Positions 1 through 7,703 of a stretch of DNA of 64,000 nucleotides are shown here, piece after piece. The stretch comes from Acidobacteriota bacterium (GTDB taxonomy: Bacteria; Acidobacteriota; Vicinamibacteria; Vicinamibacterales; CAVVIG01). Every line of letters begins with the position of its first letter. The first letter of the stretch is position 1. A program made the translations under genes and the position numbers. The stretch spans positions 1 to 64,000 of the forward strand of contig JACPZW010000068.1 of the NCBI GenBank assembly GCA_016195265.1, read 5' to 3'. The notes below the pieces were generated by a model that was given only the letters and a program-made list of their open reading frames with translations, did not search any database and was not told the origin of the DNA.

Positions 1-42
1 CGGCCGCTGCGTCGTGTATGCCTGGTCACGAAGACCATCGGT

Positions 43-98
43 AAGCCGTGTGCCGGAAATCGGCACGCACGGTTTGAAAGGGGGTCCTGCCCTTTCAC
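43..98 (+). ncRNA. group II intron 3' end (domains V and VI)
   Basis: Positions 43-75 fold into the catalytic domain V hairpin of a group II intron. The lower stem AAGCCGTG pairs with CACGGTTT, a two-base CG bulge lies on the 3' side, and the upper stem TGCCG/CGGCA is closed by a GAAA-containing loop; the AGC triad is at the 5' base. A second hairpin at 76-97 (GAAAGGG/CCCTTTC) is in the right place for domain VI. The loop is five bases (GAAAT) instead of a strict GAAA tetraloop, which is slightly unusual. Only the 3' end is in the window, so a reverse transcriptase/maturase is not visible and the intron may be complete or truncated upstream. Confidence 0.7.
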
Positions 99-138
99 CG
101 TTGATGTATTTCACTGTGTGAAGGGACAGGATCTACCA

Positions 139-1326
139 ATGCGTCGACGTACATTTCTTACGACGGGCAGCATGGTGGCGCTTGGCGCCGGCTTCGCCGC
201 GTGCGCCCCGAATCCCAAACCCGGCCTCACGCCGTTGCGACCGCGCGTCAACCTGGCGCCGGTCGATGCGTCCTGGGACCGGATCATCCGCACGACGGTC
301 GGCCTGCGGCCCCATCGCGACGCGGGCTTCGTGCTGAAGGCCGACAAGCTCGACGACAAGCTGCTCGTGCACAACTACGGGCACGGCGGCGCGGGCATGT
401 CCATCTCGTGGGGCACGGGACTGATGGCGGCGGAGTTTGCGAGCCAGCAGCCCGGCCGCCGCGCGGCCGTGATCGGCTCCGGCGCCGTCGGCCTCACCAC
501 CGCGCGTCAGCTGCAGCGGCGCGGCTTCGACGTCACGATCTACGCGCTGGCCGTGCCGCCGAACGTGACGTCGAACATGTCGCTCGCGGGCTTCACGCCG
601 TACTCCGGTCTGGTGGTCGAGGACCGGCGCACGCCCGAGTGGGACGCGCAGTTCACACGCGCGGCCGCCATCGCCTACCGTCAACTGCAACTGCTGACGG
701 GGGAGTCGCCGTACGGCGTGTCGTGGGTGGATTCGTATCAGCCAACCGACGAGCTGCCGCGCCCGCCGCAGAGCGCGCCGCCACGCCCGAATCTTCAGGC
801 CGGACTCATCATCGGCCCCGAGATCCTGCAGCCGGGCGAGCACCCGTTCCCGACGAAGTACGCGATCCGCCGGGCGGGCATCCGGATCGAGCCGTCGATT
901 TACCTCGACGCGCTCGTCCGCGACGTGCTCATGTTCGGCGGCCGGATCGTGATGAAGAAGTTCGATACGGCGCGCGACCTCATGGCGCTCGCCGAGCCGG
1001 TGGTGGTCAACTGTTCGGGCCTCGGCGCGCGCGATCTTTTCGGCGACCAGGAACTGGTGCCGCTCAAGGGGCAGCTGACGGTGATGGTCCCGCAGCCCGA
1101 GGTGAACTATCAGACCAACGGCGGCGTGCGGGACGAACAGCTGCCGCCGGGCAGCCTCGGGCTCCACATGATGCCCCGCAGCGACGGCATCATCCTCGGC
1201 GGCACGTCCGAACGCGGCGTGACGACCATGGAGCCCAACGAGGCGGAGCGCAAGCGGGTCGTGGACGGCCACATCGAGTTGTTCACCGCGATGCGAGCGC
1301 GGGGCCGCGCGGGCGTCCGCACCTGA
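139..1326 (+). CDS. FAD-dependent oxidoreductase, D-amino acid oxidase family, Tat lipoprotein
   Basis: The 395-residue product has a twin-arginine-like leader (RRRTFL at residues 2-7) followed by a hydrophobic stretch and a lipobox-like AAC (Cys22), so it is probably exported folded and lipid-anchored. The Rossmann dinucleotide-binding motif AVIGSGAVGLTTA lies near residues 109-121. Later blocks VVNCSGLGAR, PLKGQL and the Arg/Gly-rich GIILGGTSERG are typical of the DAO/glycine oxidase family, which deaminates amino acids with FAD and releases H2O2. An upstream in-frame ATG at 118 would add seven residues, but the start at 139 places the twin arginines at the N-terminus. The substrate cannot be predicted. 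Confidence 0.85.
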   Translation: MRRRTFLTTGSMVALGAGFAACAPNPKPGLTPLRPRVNLAPVDASWDRIIRTTVGLRPHRDAGFVLKADKLDDKLLVHNYGHGGAGMSISWGTGLMAAEFASQQPGRRAAVIGSGAVGLTTARQLQRRGFDVTIYALAVPPNVTSNMSLAGFTPYSGLVVEDRRTPEWDAQFTRAAAIAYRQLQLLTGESPYGVSWVDSYQPTDELPRPPQSAPPRPNLQAGLIIGPEILQPGEHPFPTKYAIRRAGIRIEPSIYLDALVRDVLMFGGRIVMKKFDTARDLMALAEPVVVNCSGLGARDLFGDQELVPLKGQLTVMVPQPEVNYQTNGGVRDEQLPPGSLGLHMMPRSDGIILGGTSERGVTTMEPNEAERKRVVDGHIELFTAMRARGRAGVRT

Positions 1327-1382
1327 GCGGAGCAGGGCGGTTCGCGCCGCGGCGGTTGTGTTACGATCTTCAACACTCGACG

Positions 1383-1619
1383 ATGGCCACTTGTCCCAAA
1401 TGCATGGGGTTCCTCGGGGAAAACCACAAGTGTCCCCGCGGGCCGTTTCATCGTCTTTTCGACGCGCTGTCGACGTTCGCCGTGGGCGCCGTGATCGGCG
1501 CGGTCCTGACCTACGCCGTCGATGACCGTCCGACCAACGCGCTGGTCCTGGCCGCCGCCGCGCTCGGCGCGGTTCTGGCCTCGGCCATCCGGCAAGCCGT
1601 CGGGGGCGCCCGCGCGTAG
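1383..1619 (+). CDS. small zinc-ribbon membrane protein
   Basis: A 78-residue protein. The N-terminus carries paired cysteines (CPKC at 4-7 and KCP near 17), a minimal metal-binding ribbon. Two hydrophobic helices follow (about residues 28-44 and 52-67), so it is predicted to be an inner-membrane hairpin with a cytoplasmic metal-binding head. Start ATG at 1383. It lies 57 bases after the oxidase gene and 51 bases before csaA on the same strand. I do not recognise a named family; the function is unknown. Confidence 0.6.
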   Translation: MATCPKCMGFLGENHKCPRGPFHRLFDALSTFAVGAVIGAVLTYAVDDRPTNALVLAAAALGAVLASAIRQAVGGARA

Positions 1620-1670
1620 TCGCCGCTCCTGTCCCGTGTGGTGAGCGCCACGCGTTCGCCTCCATTCCCC

Positions 1671-2009
1671 GTGTTGTCGTTGTCGTTCGCCGAGTTCGAG
1701 CGCGTGGACGTGCGCGTCGGCCGCATCATCGACGTGCAGGACTTTCCCGAAGCGCGCAAGCCTGCCTACAAGCTTCGCATCGACTTCGGTCCGGACCTCG
1801 GCATCCGCAAGTCGTCCGCGCAGGCGACGAAGCACTATCGCAAGGAAGATCTTCTCAACCGGCTCGTCGTCGCCGTGGTGAATTTCCCGCCGAAACAGAT
1901 CGGGCCTTCCATGTCGGAAGTTCTGACGCTGGGTGTGCCGGACGGCGAGGGCGGCGTCGTGCTGCTCGAGCCGGAGCGCGACGTGCCGATCGGCGGACGG
2001 ATGTTCTGA
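1671..2009 (+). CDS. csaA: CsaA-type tRNA-binding domain chaperone
   Basis: A single EMAP-II-like tRNA-binding OB fold (112 residues). It has the CsaA signatures FERVDVRVGRI, FPEARKPAYKL and the terminal PDGEGGVVLLEPE, and the length fits stand-alone CsaA (about 110 residues). CsaA is a small dimeric export-related chaperone with tRNA affinity. I chose GTG at 1671 because family members begin just before the FEDF-like segment; an in-frame GTG at 1638 would add 11 residues. The gene ends about ten bases before a palindromic repeat that separates it from the convergent kinase. Confidence 0.88.
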   Translation: MLSLSFAEFERVDVRVGRIIDVQDFPEARKPAYKLRIDFGPDLGIRKSSAQATKHYRKEDLLNRLVVAVVNFPPKQIGPSMSEVLTLGVPDGEGGVVLLEPERDVPIGGRMF

Positions 2010-2019
2010 ACCGGCTGGC

Positions 2020-2146
2020 TAGTGCCGTTTGCAGATCGCTGTAGTACGTGGGGCGGGTCCTTTTGGACCCGCCTGGCCGTGACTGCGAGCCGGGTCCGAA
2101 AGGACCCGGCCTACGTACGGCTACGCGGTTGTGGAAACCGCTCTAG
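2020..2146. repeat. composite palindromic repeat (full-length copy)
   Basis: Two hairpins lie in tandem: GGCGGGTCC-TTTT-GGACCCGCC at 2052-2073 and GCCGGGTCC-GAAA-GGACCCGGC at 2089-2110. They are flanked by TACGT(G/A) arms and by outer arms TGCCGTTTGCAGATCGC on the left and AAACCGCTCTAG on the right. Parts of these arms recur at 19652, 41845 and 55317. The element lies between convergent csaA and a kinase, and its right end coincides with the kinase stop codon (CTAG at 2143-2146). Either hairpin could also act as a bidirectional terminator. Confidence 0.85.
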
Positions 2147-3567
2147 TGGCTGATAGAGGGAGGCTGGGGACCCGGGCCCGTGAAAATCGGCAACCGTAAG
2201 CACGCGCAGCAGCCGCGGCGGTCCGTGCGGTTGTCGAGCGTCAGCGATCCGCCGTGCGCCTCGGCGATCTGCCGGGAGAGGACGAGCCCGATTCCGGATC
2301 CGCCGGGCTTGGTCGTGAAGAACGGCACGAACAGGTTCGACGCATTCGTCAGGCCCGCGCCTTCATCGTCCACCCATAACTCCAGCGCCGCGCCTTCGCG
2401 CCGCCAGCCGACGGTCACGTGGCCGCCGGTCTGCAACGCCGCGTCGCAGGCGTTGTGCACGAGGTTGATGAGCAGTTGTTCGAGCTGATCCGGATCGGCG
2501 CGCAGCGTCAGGTCGGGCCCGGCGTCGACGCGGATGCCGAGCCGCGTTTCGATGCCGACGACGCGGCGGACCAGCGGCGCCACCGCGACGCTATCCATCC
2601 GCGGCGCGGGCAGTTTCGCGAGCCGGGCGTACGCGGTGGTGAAGCGGCTGAGCGAATCGGACCGCGCGGCGATGACGGCGAGCCCGCGGCGCATGTCGTC
2701 CGCCCAGTCGTTAGGCATCGCGTCGGCGGCGAGCATCGACTCGAGACTGCCCGCGATCGATTTGATGGGCGCGAGCGAATTGTTGATCTCGTGGCCGATG
2801 ACGCGGATCAGGCGCTGCCAGGCCTGCCGCTCTTCGTCGCGCAGCGGACGGCTGACGTCGGCGAGCACGAGCAGCTGGTGCGGCCGGCCTTCCTGACGGA
2901 ACGTCGTCCGGCGCAGCTCGAACCGTCCGGACCCGCCGGGGAAGCTGAGGTCGGCCACGCGTGGCGACACGCCGTCGAGACACGCGCTCAGGCCGATGTG
3001 GCCGGCCGTCCGCCCGAGCAGGTGCTCGGCCGATTGCGCGAGCAGCCGCTCGCCGGCCTTGTTCACGAGGCGCAGCGTGAACGCGCCGTCGAACGTGAAG
3101 ACCGCGACGTCGATCTCGACCATTACTGTGCGCAGCAGCGCGCTGGCTTCGAGCGCGCCGAGGCGCTGGTCGTGCAGCGTCGAGGCGAGGACGTTGACTT
3201 CGAGCATCACGGCGTCGAGCGGGTCATCGGTCGGCGCCCCGGGGACACGGGCGGCGCGCGCGCGAATCGAGAAATCGCTCTCGCGCAGCGCCGCGAGGAG
3301 ATTCGCGAGTGTCTGCAGCGGCTGGACGACGCGGTGGCGGACGCTGAAGGAGCAGCCGGCCCAGACGCCGACGACGAGCACGCTCAGCGTCCACTGCACT
3401 TTCGGGGTGAGGTCGCCGGTCCAGAGCAGGACCAGCGCGACGACCGCGGCGGGCAAGCCGGCGGCCAGCGCCAGCAGCAGGAGTCGCTGATCGAATCTGA
3501 GTCGCGTACGCGGCCGGCCCGCGCGTGATTCCAGTCCGGCGGCGACGACGTCGGGGTGCGTGTCCAA
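2143..3567 (-). CDS. NtrY-like sensor histidine kinase
   Basis: A 474-residue kinase. Two N-terminal membrane helices (about residues 28-48 and 56-75) are followed by a linker, a PAS-like region (about 145-235), a HisKA segment with the phospho-acceptor in VIGHEINNSLAPIKS, and a HATPase domain with NLVHNACDA (N box), DDEGAGL and GSGIGLVLS (G boxes). This layout matches kinases that pair with NtrC-type regulators. The likely partner is the regulator at 4704-6104, from which it is now separated by an insertion sequence; only 68 bp remain between its start and the element's left end. Confidence 0.88.
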   Translation of the reverse strand: MDTHPDVVAAGLESRAGRPRTRLRFDQRLLLLALAAGLPAAVVALVLLWTGDLTPKVQWTLSVLVVGVWAGCSFSVRHRVVQPLQTLANLLAALRESDFSIRARAARVPGAPTDDPLDAVMLEVNVLASTLHDQRLGALEASALLRTVMVEIDVAVFTFDGAFTLRLVNKAGERLLAQSAEHLLGRTAGHIGLSACLDGVSPRVADLSFPGGSGRFELRRTTFRQEGRPHQLLVLADVSRPLRDEERQAWQRLIRVIGHEINNSLAPIKSIAGSLESMLAADAMPNDWADDMRRGLAVIAARSDSLSRFTTAYARLAKLPAPRMDSVAVAPLVRRVVGIETRLGIRVDAGPDLTLRADPDQLEQLLINLVHNACDAALQTGGHVTVGWRREGAALELWVDDEGAGLTNASNLFVPFFTTKPGGSGIGLVLSRQIAEAHGGSLTLDNRTDRRGCCACLRLPIFTGPGPQPPSISH

Positions 3568-3635
3568 TTTACAACTTACAAGTTGGGAATTAACAACCGG
3601 CTGCGAGCCCAGGCTTTGTTAATTGTGAATTCCCC

Positions 3636-4685
3636 AAGCTGGTTATCCACTTGACTCAGGTAACCCCCACCGGTAGCGTACCGGCGCGTGGCGGACGATT
3701 TTCCCCGGACGCAGCGCGAATTCGACGCCCGCTTCGGGACCGACGAGGCCTGCCGCGCCTACTTGGTTCAGCTGCGGTGGCCCGAGGGGTTCCGGTGTCC
3801 GAAGTGTGGGCACGCGAAGGCGTGGCCGGTGCGCGACGTGCGGTTCCAGTGCGCAGCCTGTGGCCGACAGACGTCCGTCACGGCCGGGACCGTGTTTCAG
3901 GACACGCGGACGCCGCTCACGCAATGGTTCCGGGCCATGTGGCTGGTCACGAGTCAGAAGACCGGAACGAGCGCCCGGACGTTGCACCAACTCTTGGGGC
4001 TGGGCAGCTACCAGACGGCCTGGGTGTGGTTGCACAAACTGCGGCGGGCGATGTGCGGCCCGGACGGGACCGCCTCGCGGGCCGCGTCGAAGTGGACGAG
4101 ACGTTCGTCGGCGCCCTCGAAGCGGGCGTACGGGGCCGCGGCGCGGTGAAAAAGGCGCTGATTGTCGTCGCCGCCGAAGAAGTGGGGCGAGGGATTGGCC
4201 GCATTCGCCTCCGGCGCGTCCCCGACGGCTCGGCCGACGGTCTGCAACGGTTTATCGACGAGGTCGTGGCGCCCGGCAGCGTGGTCCATACCGATGGCTG
4301 GGTGGGGTACGACCGCGTGAAGGCGCATGGCTACCGGCACAGGATCACGTTCCTCAGCGATCATCCCGAACCGGCGACCGAGTTGTTGCCCCGCGTGCAT
4401 CTGATCGTGTCCTTGCTCAAGCGCTGGTTGTTGGGCACCCACCAGGGCGCCGTGAGCCCGGCGCATCTGGACTACTACCTCGACGAGTTCACGTTCCGCT
4501 TCAACCGTCGGCGGTCGCGCCACCGAGGCATGCTGTTCTATCGCCTCGCGCAGCAGGCCGTCCAGGTCGACCCGGTCCCGTACCGGGCCATGGTCAAACG
4601 AGCTGGGCGCGGACGCCGACCCGGCCGCCACCGCAAGATGTAGGGGGTGGGACCGCGTTACCTGAGTCAAGTGGATAACCAGCTT
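3636..4685. mobile_element. IS1595-family (ISXO2-like) insertion sequence
   Basis: The element is bounded by perfect 29 bp inverted repeats at 3636-3664 and 4657-4685 (AAGCTGGTTATCC... ending TCAGGTAAC), each flanked outside by CCCC (3632-3635 and 4686-4689), a possible 4 bp target duplication. The enclosed transposase has the zinc-ribbon plus DDE structure of the IS1595 family, which usually makes 8 bp duplications, so the exact ends are slightly uncertain. AATTGTGAATT occurs just outside both ends. The insertion separates a response regulator gene from its sensor kinase gene. Confidence 0.88.
3688..4643 (+). pseudogene. IS1595/ISXO2-like transposase, frameshifted
   Basis: The first part (GTG 3688) encodes a zinc ribbon with CPKCGHAKAW and a second CAAC pair, then a helical region ending LHKLRRAM. 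The reading frame then fails. The catalytic part continues in the -1 frame, with RVEVDETFVG (first Asp), VVHTDGWVGY (second Asp) and YYLDEFTFRFNRR (Glu), to 4643. The shift lies at about 4053: rereading the G of ATG gives the expected GTG-CGG-CCC. No classic slippery heptamer is present, so a one-base deletion (or a base-calling error) is more likely than programmed frameshifting. Confidence 0.85.
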
Positions 4686-4703
4686 CCCCAATTGTGAATT
4701 GTT

Positions 4704-6104
4704 CTACAGGCCGTAGCGCTGCAGCCGTCGATAGAGCGCGCTGCGGCTGAGGCCAAGCGCCTTGGCCGCCTGGCTGACGTTGCCGTCGAAGCGCGCCATC
4801 GCCTTCTTGATCAGGAACCCTTCGACGTCCTCGAGGCTCATGTCCTCGATTCGCGACGTCGCGTCCCGGTCGATGCGGAGGCCGAGCTCGCCGGCGCGAA
4901 TCGTTCCCGCCTGCGCCATCAGCACGCCGCGCTCCACGGCGTGATCCAGCTCGCGAATGTTGCCGGGCCACGGATGATCGAGCAGCGTCTGCAGGGCGAT
5001 GGGTTCGAAGCCGGTGATCGCCTTGCGATACCGCTGCGCGTGCTGACGCAGGAAGTGCGTGGCGAGCGCGGGGATGTCCTCGCGGCGATCGCGGAGCGGC
5101 GGCAGGCGGATCTCGATCGTGTTCAGCCGGAAGAGCAGATCCTGCCGGAACCGGCCCGACGCGACCTCCTCGCCCAGCTGTGAGTTGGTGGCCGAAACGA
5201 TTCTGACGTTGACGTGCCGCGTGCGCGACGAGCCGACGCGCTCGAAGTCGCCGGTTTCCAGGACCCGCAGCAGCTTGGGCTGCAGGTTCAGCGGGACGTT
5301 GGCGATTTCGTCGAGGAACAGCGTCCCTCCGTCGGCAAGCTCGAACCGGCCGACGCGGTCGGTCTTGGCGTCCGTGAAGGCGCCCTTCACGTGGCCGAAG
5401 AGCTCACTCTCGAACACACCGTCCGACAGCCCGCCGGCGTTCACCGTGACCAGGCCGCGACCCGCGCGGCCCGAGACGGCGTGAATCGCCTGGGCGACAG
5501 TGCCTTTGCCCGTACCGTTTTCGCCGGTGACAAGGATGTTGGCTTCCGATGGGCCGACCCTGGCGATCAGCTCGAGCACCGGACGCATCGATGGCGCCTC
5601 GGCGATGAGCATCGGACGCGCGTCCGGCTTGAGCGAGCGGTTCTCCGCTTCGAGCCGCTGCTGGCGCCGCAGTGCGCGAGCCAGCTCGATCTGCGTGCGC
5701 AGGATCGTCAGGAGCCGGGCGTTCTCCCACGGCTTCTGCACGAAGTCGCGCGCGCCGCGGCGCATCGCTTCAACGGCGACTTCGACGCTGCCCCAGGCCG
5801 TCATCACGACAACGGGCAGCGTGGGATCGTGCGAGCGCAGCTGCGAGAGCAGGTCGAGGCCTTCCTGGCCCGACGTCGTGTCGCGCGCGTAATTGAGGTC
5901 CATCAGCACTGCGTCGAACTCGCTGACGTCGGTGGCTTCGAGGATTGCCGCAGGCGATCCGGCGGACTCGATCTTGTAGCCCTCGCCCTTGAGGAGCAGG
6001 CGCAGGGCTTCGAGGACGTCGGGCTGGTCGTCGGCGATCAGGACCCGCGGCAGCGCGGGCTCGGCACGCGGTGTCTGCGATTCCCCGTGATCAGCCGGCG
6101 CCAT
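4704..6104 (-). CDS. sigma-54-dependent response regulator (NtrC/NtrX type)
   Basis: Receiver domain at the N-terminus (VLIADDQPDVLEAL, phospho-Asp in VLMDLNYARD, Lys in FVQKPW), a central AAA+ domain with Walker A GENGTGKG and Walker B TLFLDEIANV, and a C-terminal Fis-type helix-turn-helix (NVSQAAKALGLSRSALYRRL). The sigma-54 contact loop reads GAFTDA instead of GAFTGA. An in-frame ATG at 6149 would add 15 residues; I prefer 6104. It follows the efflux genes on the same strand and precedes the kinase at 2143-3567, from which the insertion sequence now separates it. It probably activates the sigma-54 promoter upstream of the efflux adaptor gene. Confidence 0.9.
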   Translation of the reverse strand: MAPADHGESQTPRAEPALPRVLIADDQPDVLEALRLLLKGEGYKIESAGSPAAILEATDVSEFDAVLMDLNYARDTTSGQEGLDLLSQLRSHDPTLPVVVMTAWGSVEVAVEAMRRGARDFVQKPWENARLLTILRTQIELARALRRQQRLEAENRSLKPDARPMLIAEAPSMRPVLELIARVGPSEANILVTGENGTGKGTVAQAIHAVSGRAGRGLVTVNAGGLSDGVFESELFGHVKGAFTDAKTDRVGRFELADGGTLFLDEIANVPLNLQPKLLRVLETGDFERVGSSRTRHVNVRIVSATNSQLGEEVASGRFRQDLLFRLNTIEIRLPPLRDRREDIPALATHFLRQHAQRYRKAITGFEPIALQTLLDHPWPGNIRELDHAVERGVLMAQAGTIRAGELGLRIDRDATSRIEDMSLEDVEGFLIKKAMARFDGNVSQAAKALGLSRSALYRRLQRYGL

Positions 6105-6264
6105 CGTCGATTCCGCGGACTCTACGGGCCATCGGTGTGCAAATGCCACTTCGGTCTCCAGGAACGGCCGTCGGCGCCGCTCAGGTCGCCCCGAGCCATC
6201 GTCGAAGGGCGAAAACGGCCGCCGTTTGGACGCTCACGCGCGGCCTTTGGTTGGACGGCGGGCG

Positions 6265-6933
6265 CTAGTCGTCCACGACCCAGCCGTCGCGCAGTTGAAT
6301 GATGCGCGTCCCATAAGACGCATTGACCTCGGAATGCGTTACTTGGACGATGGTCGCTCCGCTCTCGTTCAGGGATCGGAACAGCTCCATGATTTCCTTG
6401 CCCTGCGCGGTGTGCAGATTTCCCGTCGGCTCGTCGGCCAGAATAACTTGCGGATTCGCGATCACCGCGCGCGCCACGCCGACCAGCTGTTGTTGTCCGC
6501 CGGAGAGCTGATTCGGATAGAGATCTTTCTTGCCGACAATCTGAAAGCGGTCGAGGATGTCGCCCACCATGCTCTGCCGATCCTTACGGCTGACGTTGCG
6601 GTACGAGAGCGGAATTTCCAGATTCTCGTACACGGTCAGGTTGTCGAGCAGGTGATAGCTCTGAAACACGAACCCGATGTGCTTCTTGTGCAGTTCCGAA
6701 CGCTGTTTCGGATTGAGACGATGAACCGGCTGGTCCATGAAGTAGTACTCGCCGGACCAGGCGCTGTCGTGCATGCCGAGAATGTGGAGCAGCGTCGACT
6801 TGCTGGCGCCGGACGGGCCCATGATCGAAACGAATTCGCCCTCCTTGATATCGACATTCACGCGCCGCATGACGTACGTGCGGCCGACACCGTGCGGGTA
6901 GGACTTTTCGACGCCGCGAAGCGAGATAAGCAT
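6265..6933 (-). CDS. ABC transporter ATP-binding protein (MacB/LolD-like), divergent motifs
   Basis: A 222-residue ATPase of the MacB/LolD/FtsE group. Several motifs are off consensus. Walker A reads GPSGASKST (Ser in place of the Gly before Lys), the signature is LSGGQQQLVGVARA, and the segment after Walker B reads DEPTGNLHTAQG with His where Asp is usual. The Q-loop FVFQSYHLL and H-loop VTHSEVN are present. Start ATG at 6933; 34 bases separate it from the upstream ATPase. It could be a functional paralogue or a degenerate half of a heterodimeric pair with the consensus ATPase next door. Confidence 0.87.
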   Translation of the reverse strand: MLISLRGVEKSYPHGVGRTYVMRRVNVDIKEGEFVSIMGPSGASKSTLLHILGMHDSAWSGEYYFMDQPVHRLNPKQRSELHKKHIGFVFQSYHLLDNLTVYENLEIPLSYRNVSRKDRQSMVGDILDRFQIVGKKDLYPNQLSGGQQQLVGVARAVIANPQVILADEPTGNLHTAQGKEIMELFRSLNESGATIVQVTHSEVNASYGTRIIQLRDGWVVDD

Positions 6934-6967
6934 GGATACGCCGGGCGTGCCGGCCAGTGTGCCCGGC

Positions 6968-7684
6968 CTATTCGGTAACGGCCATTTCCATGCGCTCTTC
7001 GACGACGCGGCCGTCGAAGAGGTGGATGCTTCGATCCGCGTGCCGCGCATACCGCGGGTCGTGGGTGACCATGCAGATCGTCGCGCCGGCCTTGTGCAGC
7101 TCGCGCAACAGATCCATGACGGCTTCGCCGCTGCGCGAATCGAGGTTGCCGGTCGGTTCGTCCGCGAGGAGGATCAGCGGCTCGCCGGCGACCGCGCGCG
7201 CGACGGCCACGCGCTGCTGCTGACCGCCCGAGAGCTGGCTCGGCAGGTGCTTCGCGCGATGGGCCATGCCGACGCGCTCGAGCGCCGCCTCGACGCGCTG
7301 CTTGCGCTCGGCGGCTTTCATGCCGCGATAGGTGAGCGGCAGCTCGACGTTCTCGAAGACCGTCAGGTCGCCGATCAGGTTGAAGCTCTGGAAGATGAAC
7401 CCGATCTCGCGGTTCCGCACGCGCGCGCGCTCGGAGGCGGGCAGCTCCGCGACGGGACGATTGTTCAGGAGGTACTGACCTTCGGTGGGCGAGTCGAGCA
7501 GGCCGAGAATCGACAGGAGCGTGGACTTGCCGCAGCCCGACGGCCCGGCAATCGACACGTACTCACCCTTGCCGATCTCCATGTGAATGCCGGAGAGGGC
7601 GTGCGTTTCGACTTCGTCCGTGAAGAAGACTTTCGTCACGCCATCCAGCTTGATCAGCGCCTGACCGTTCTCAGCCATCGTCAT
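6968..7684 (-). CDS. ABC transporter ATP-binding protein (MacB/LolD-like)
   Basis: A 238-residue ATPase with all canonical motifs: Walker A GPSGCGKST, Q-loop FIFQSFNLI, signature LSGGQQQRVAVARA, Walker B LILLADEPTGNLDS and H-loop VTHDPRYA. It lies 19 bp after the HlyD-type adaptor gene and 34 bp before the second ATPase gene, so it is probably co-transcribed with both. Such ATPases energise MacB/FtsX-like permeases that hand substrates to a periplasmic adaptor. No permease gene is present in this cluster. Start at 7684 (a second Met two codons later is possible). Confidence 0.93.
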   Translation of the reverse strand: MTMAENGQALIKLDGVTKVFFTDEVETHALSGIHMEIGKGEYVSIAGPSGCGKSTLLSILGLLDSPTEGQYLLNNRPVAELPASERARVRNREIGFIFQSFNLIGDLTVFENVELPLTYRGMKAAERKQRVEAALERVGMAHRAKHLPSQLSGGQQQRVAVARAVAGEPLILLADEPTGNLDSRSGEAVMDLLRELHKAGATICMVTHDPRYARHADRSIHLFDGRVVEERMEMAVTE

Positions 7685-7703
7685 CTCCTTCTGAAAGCCC
7701 GCA

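Noticed and set aside
4051-4060. Programmed -1 frameshift in the transposase
   Set aside because: No slippery heptamer and no strong downstream structure seen; one-base deletion is simpler.
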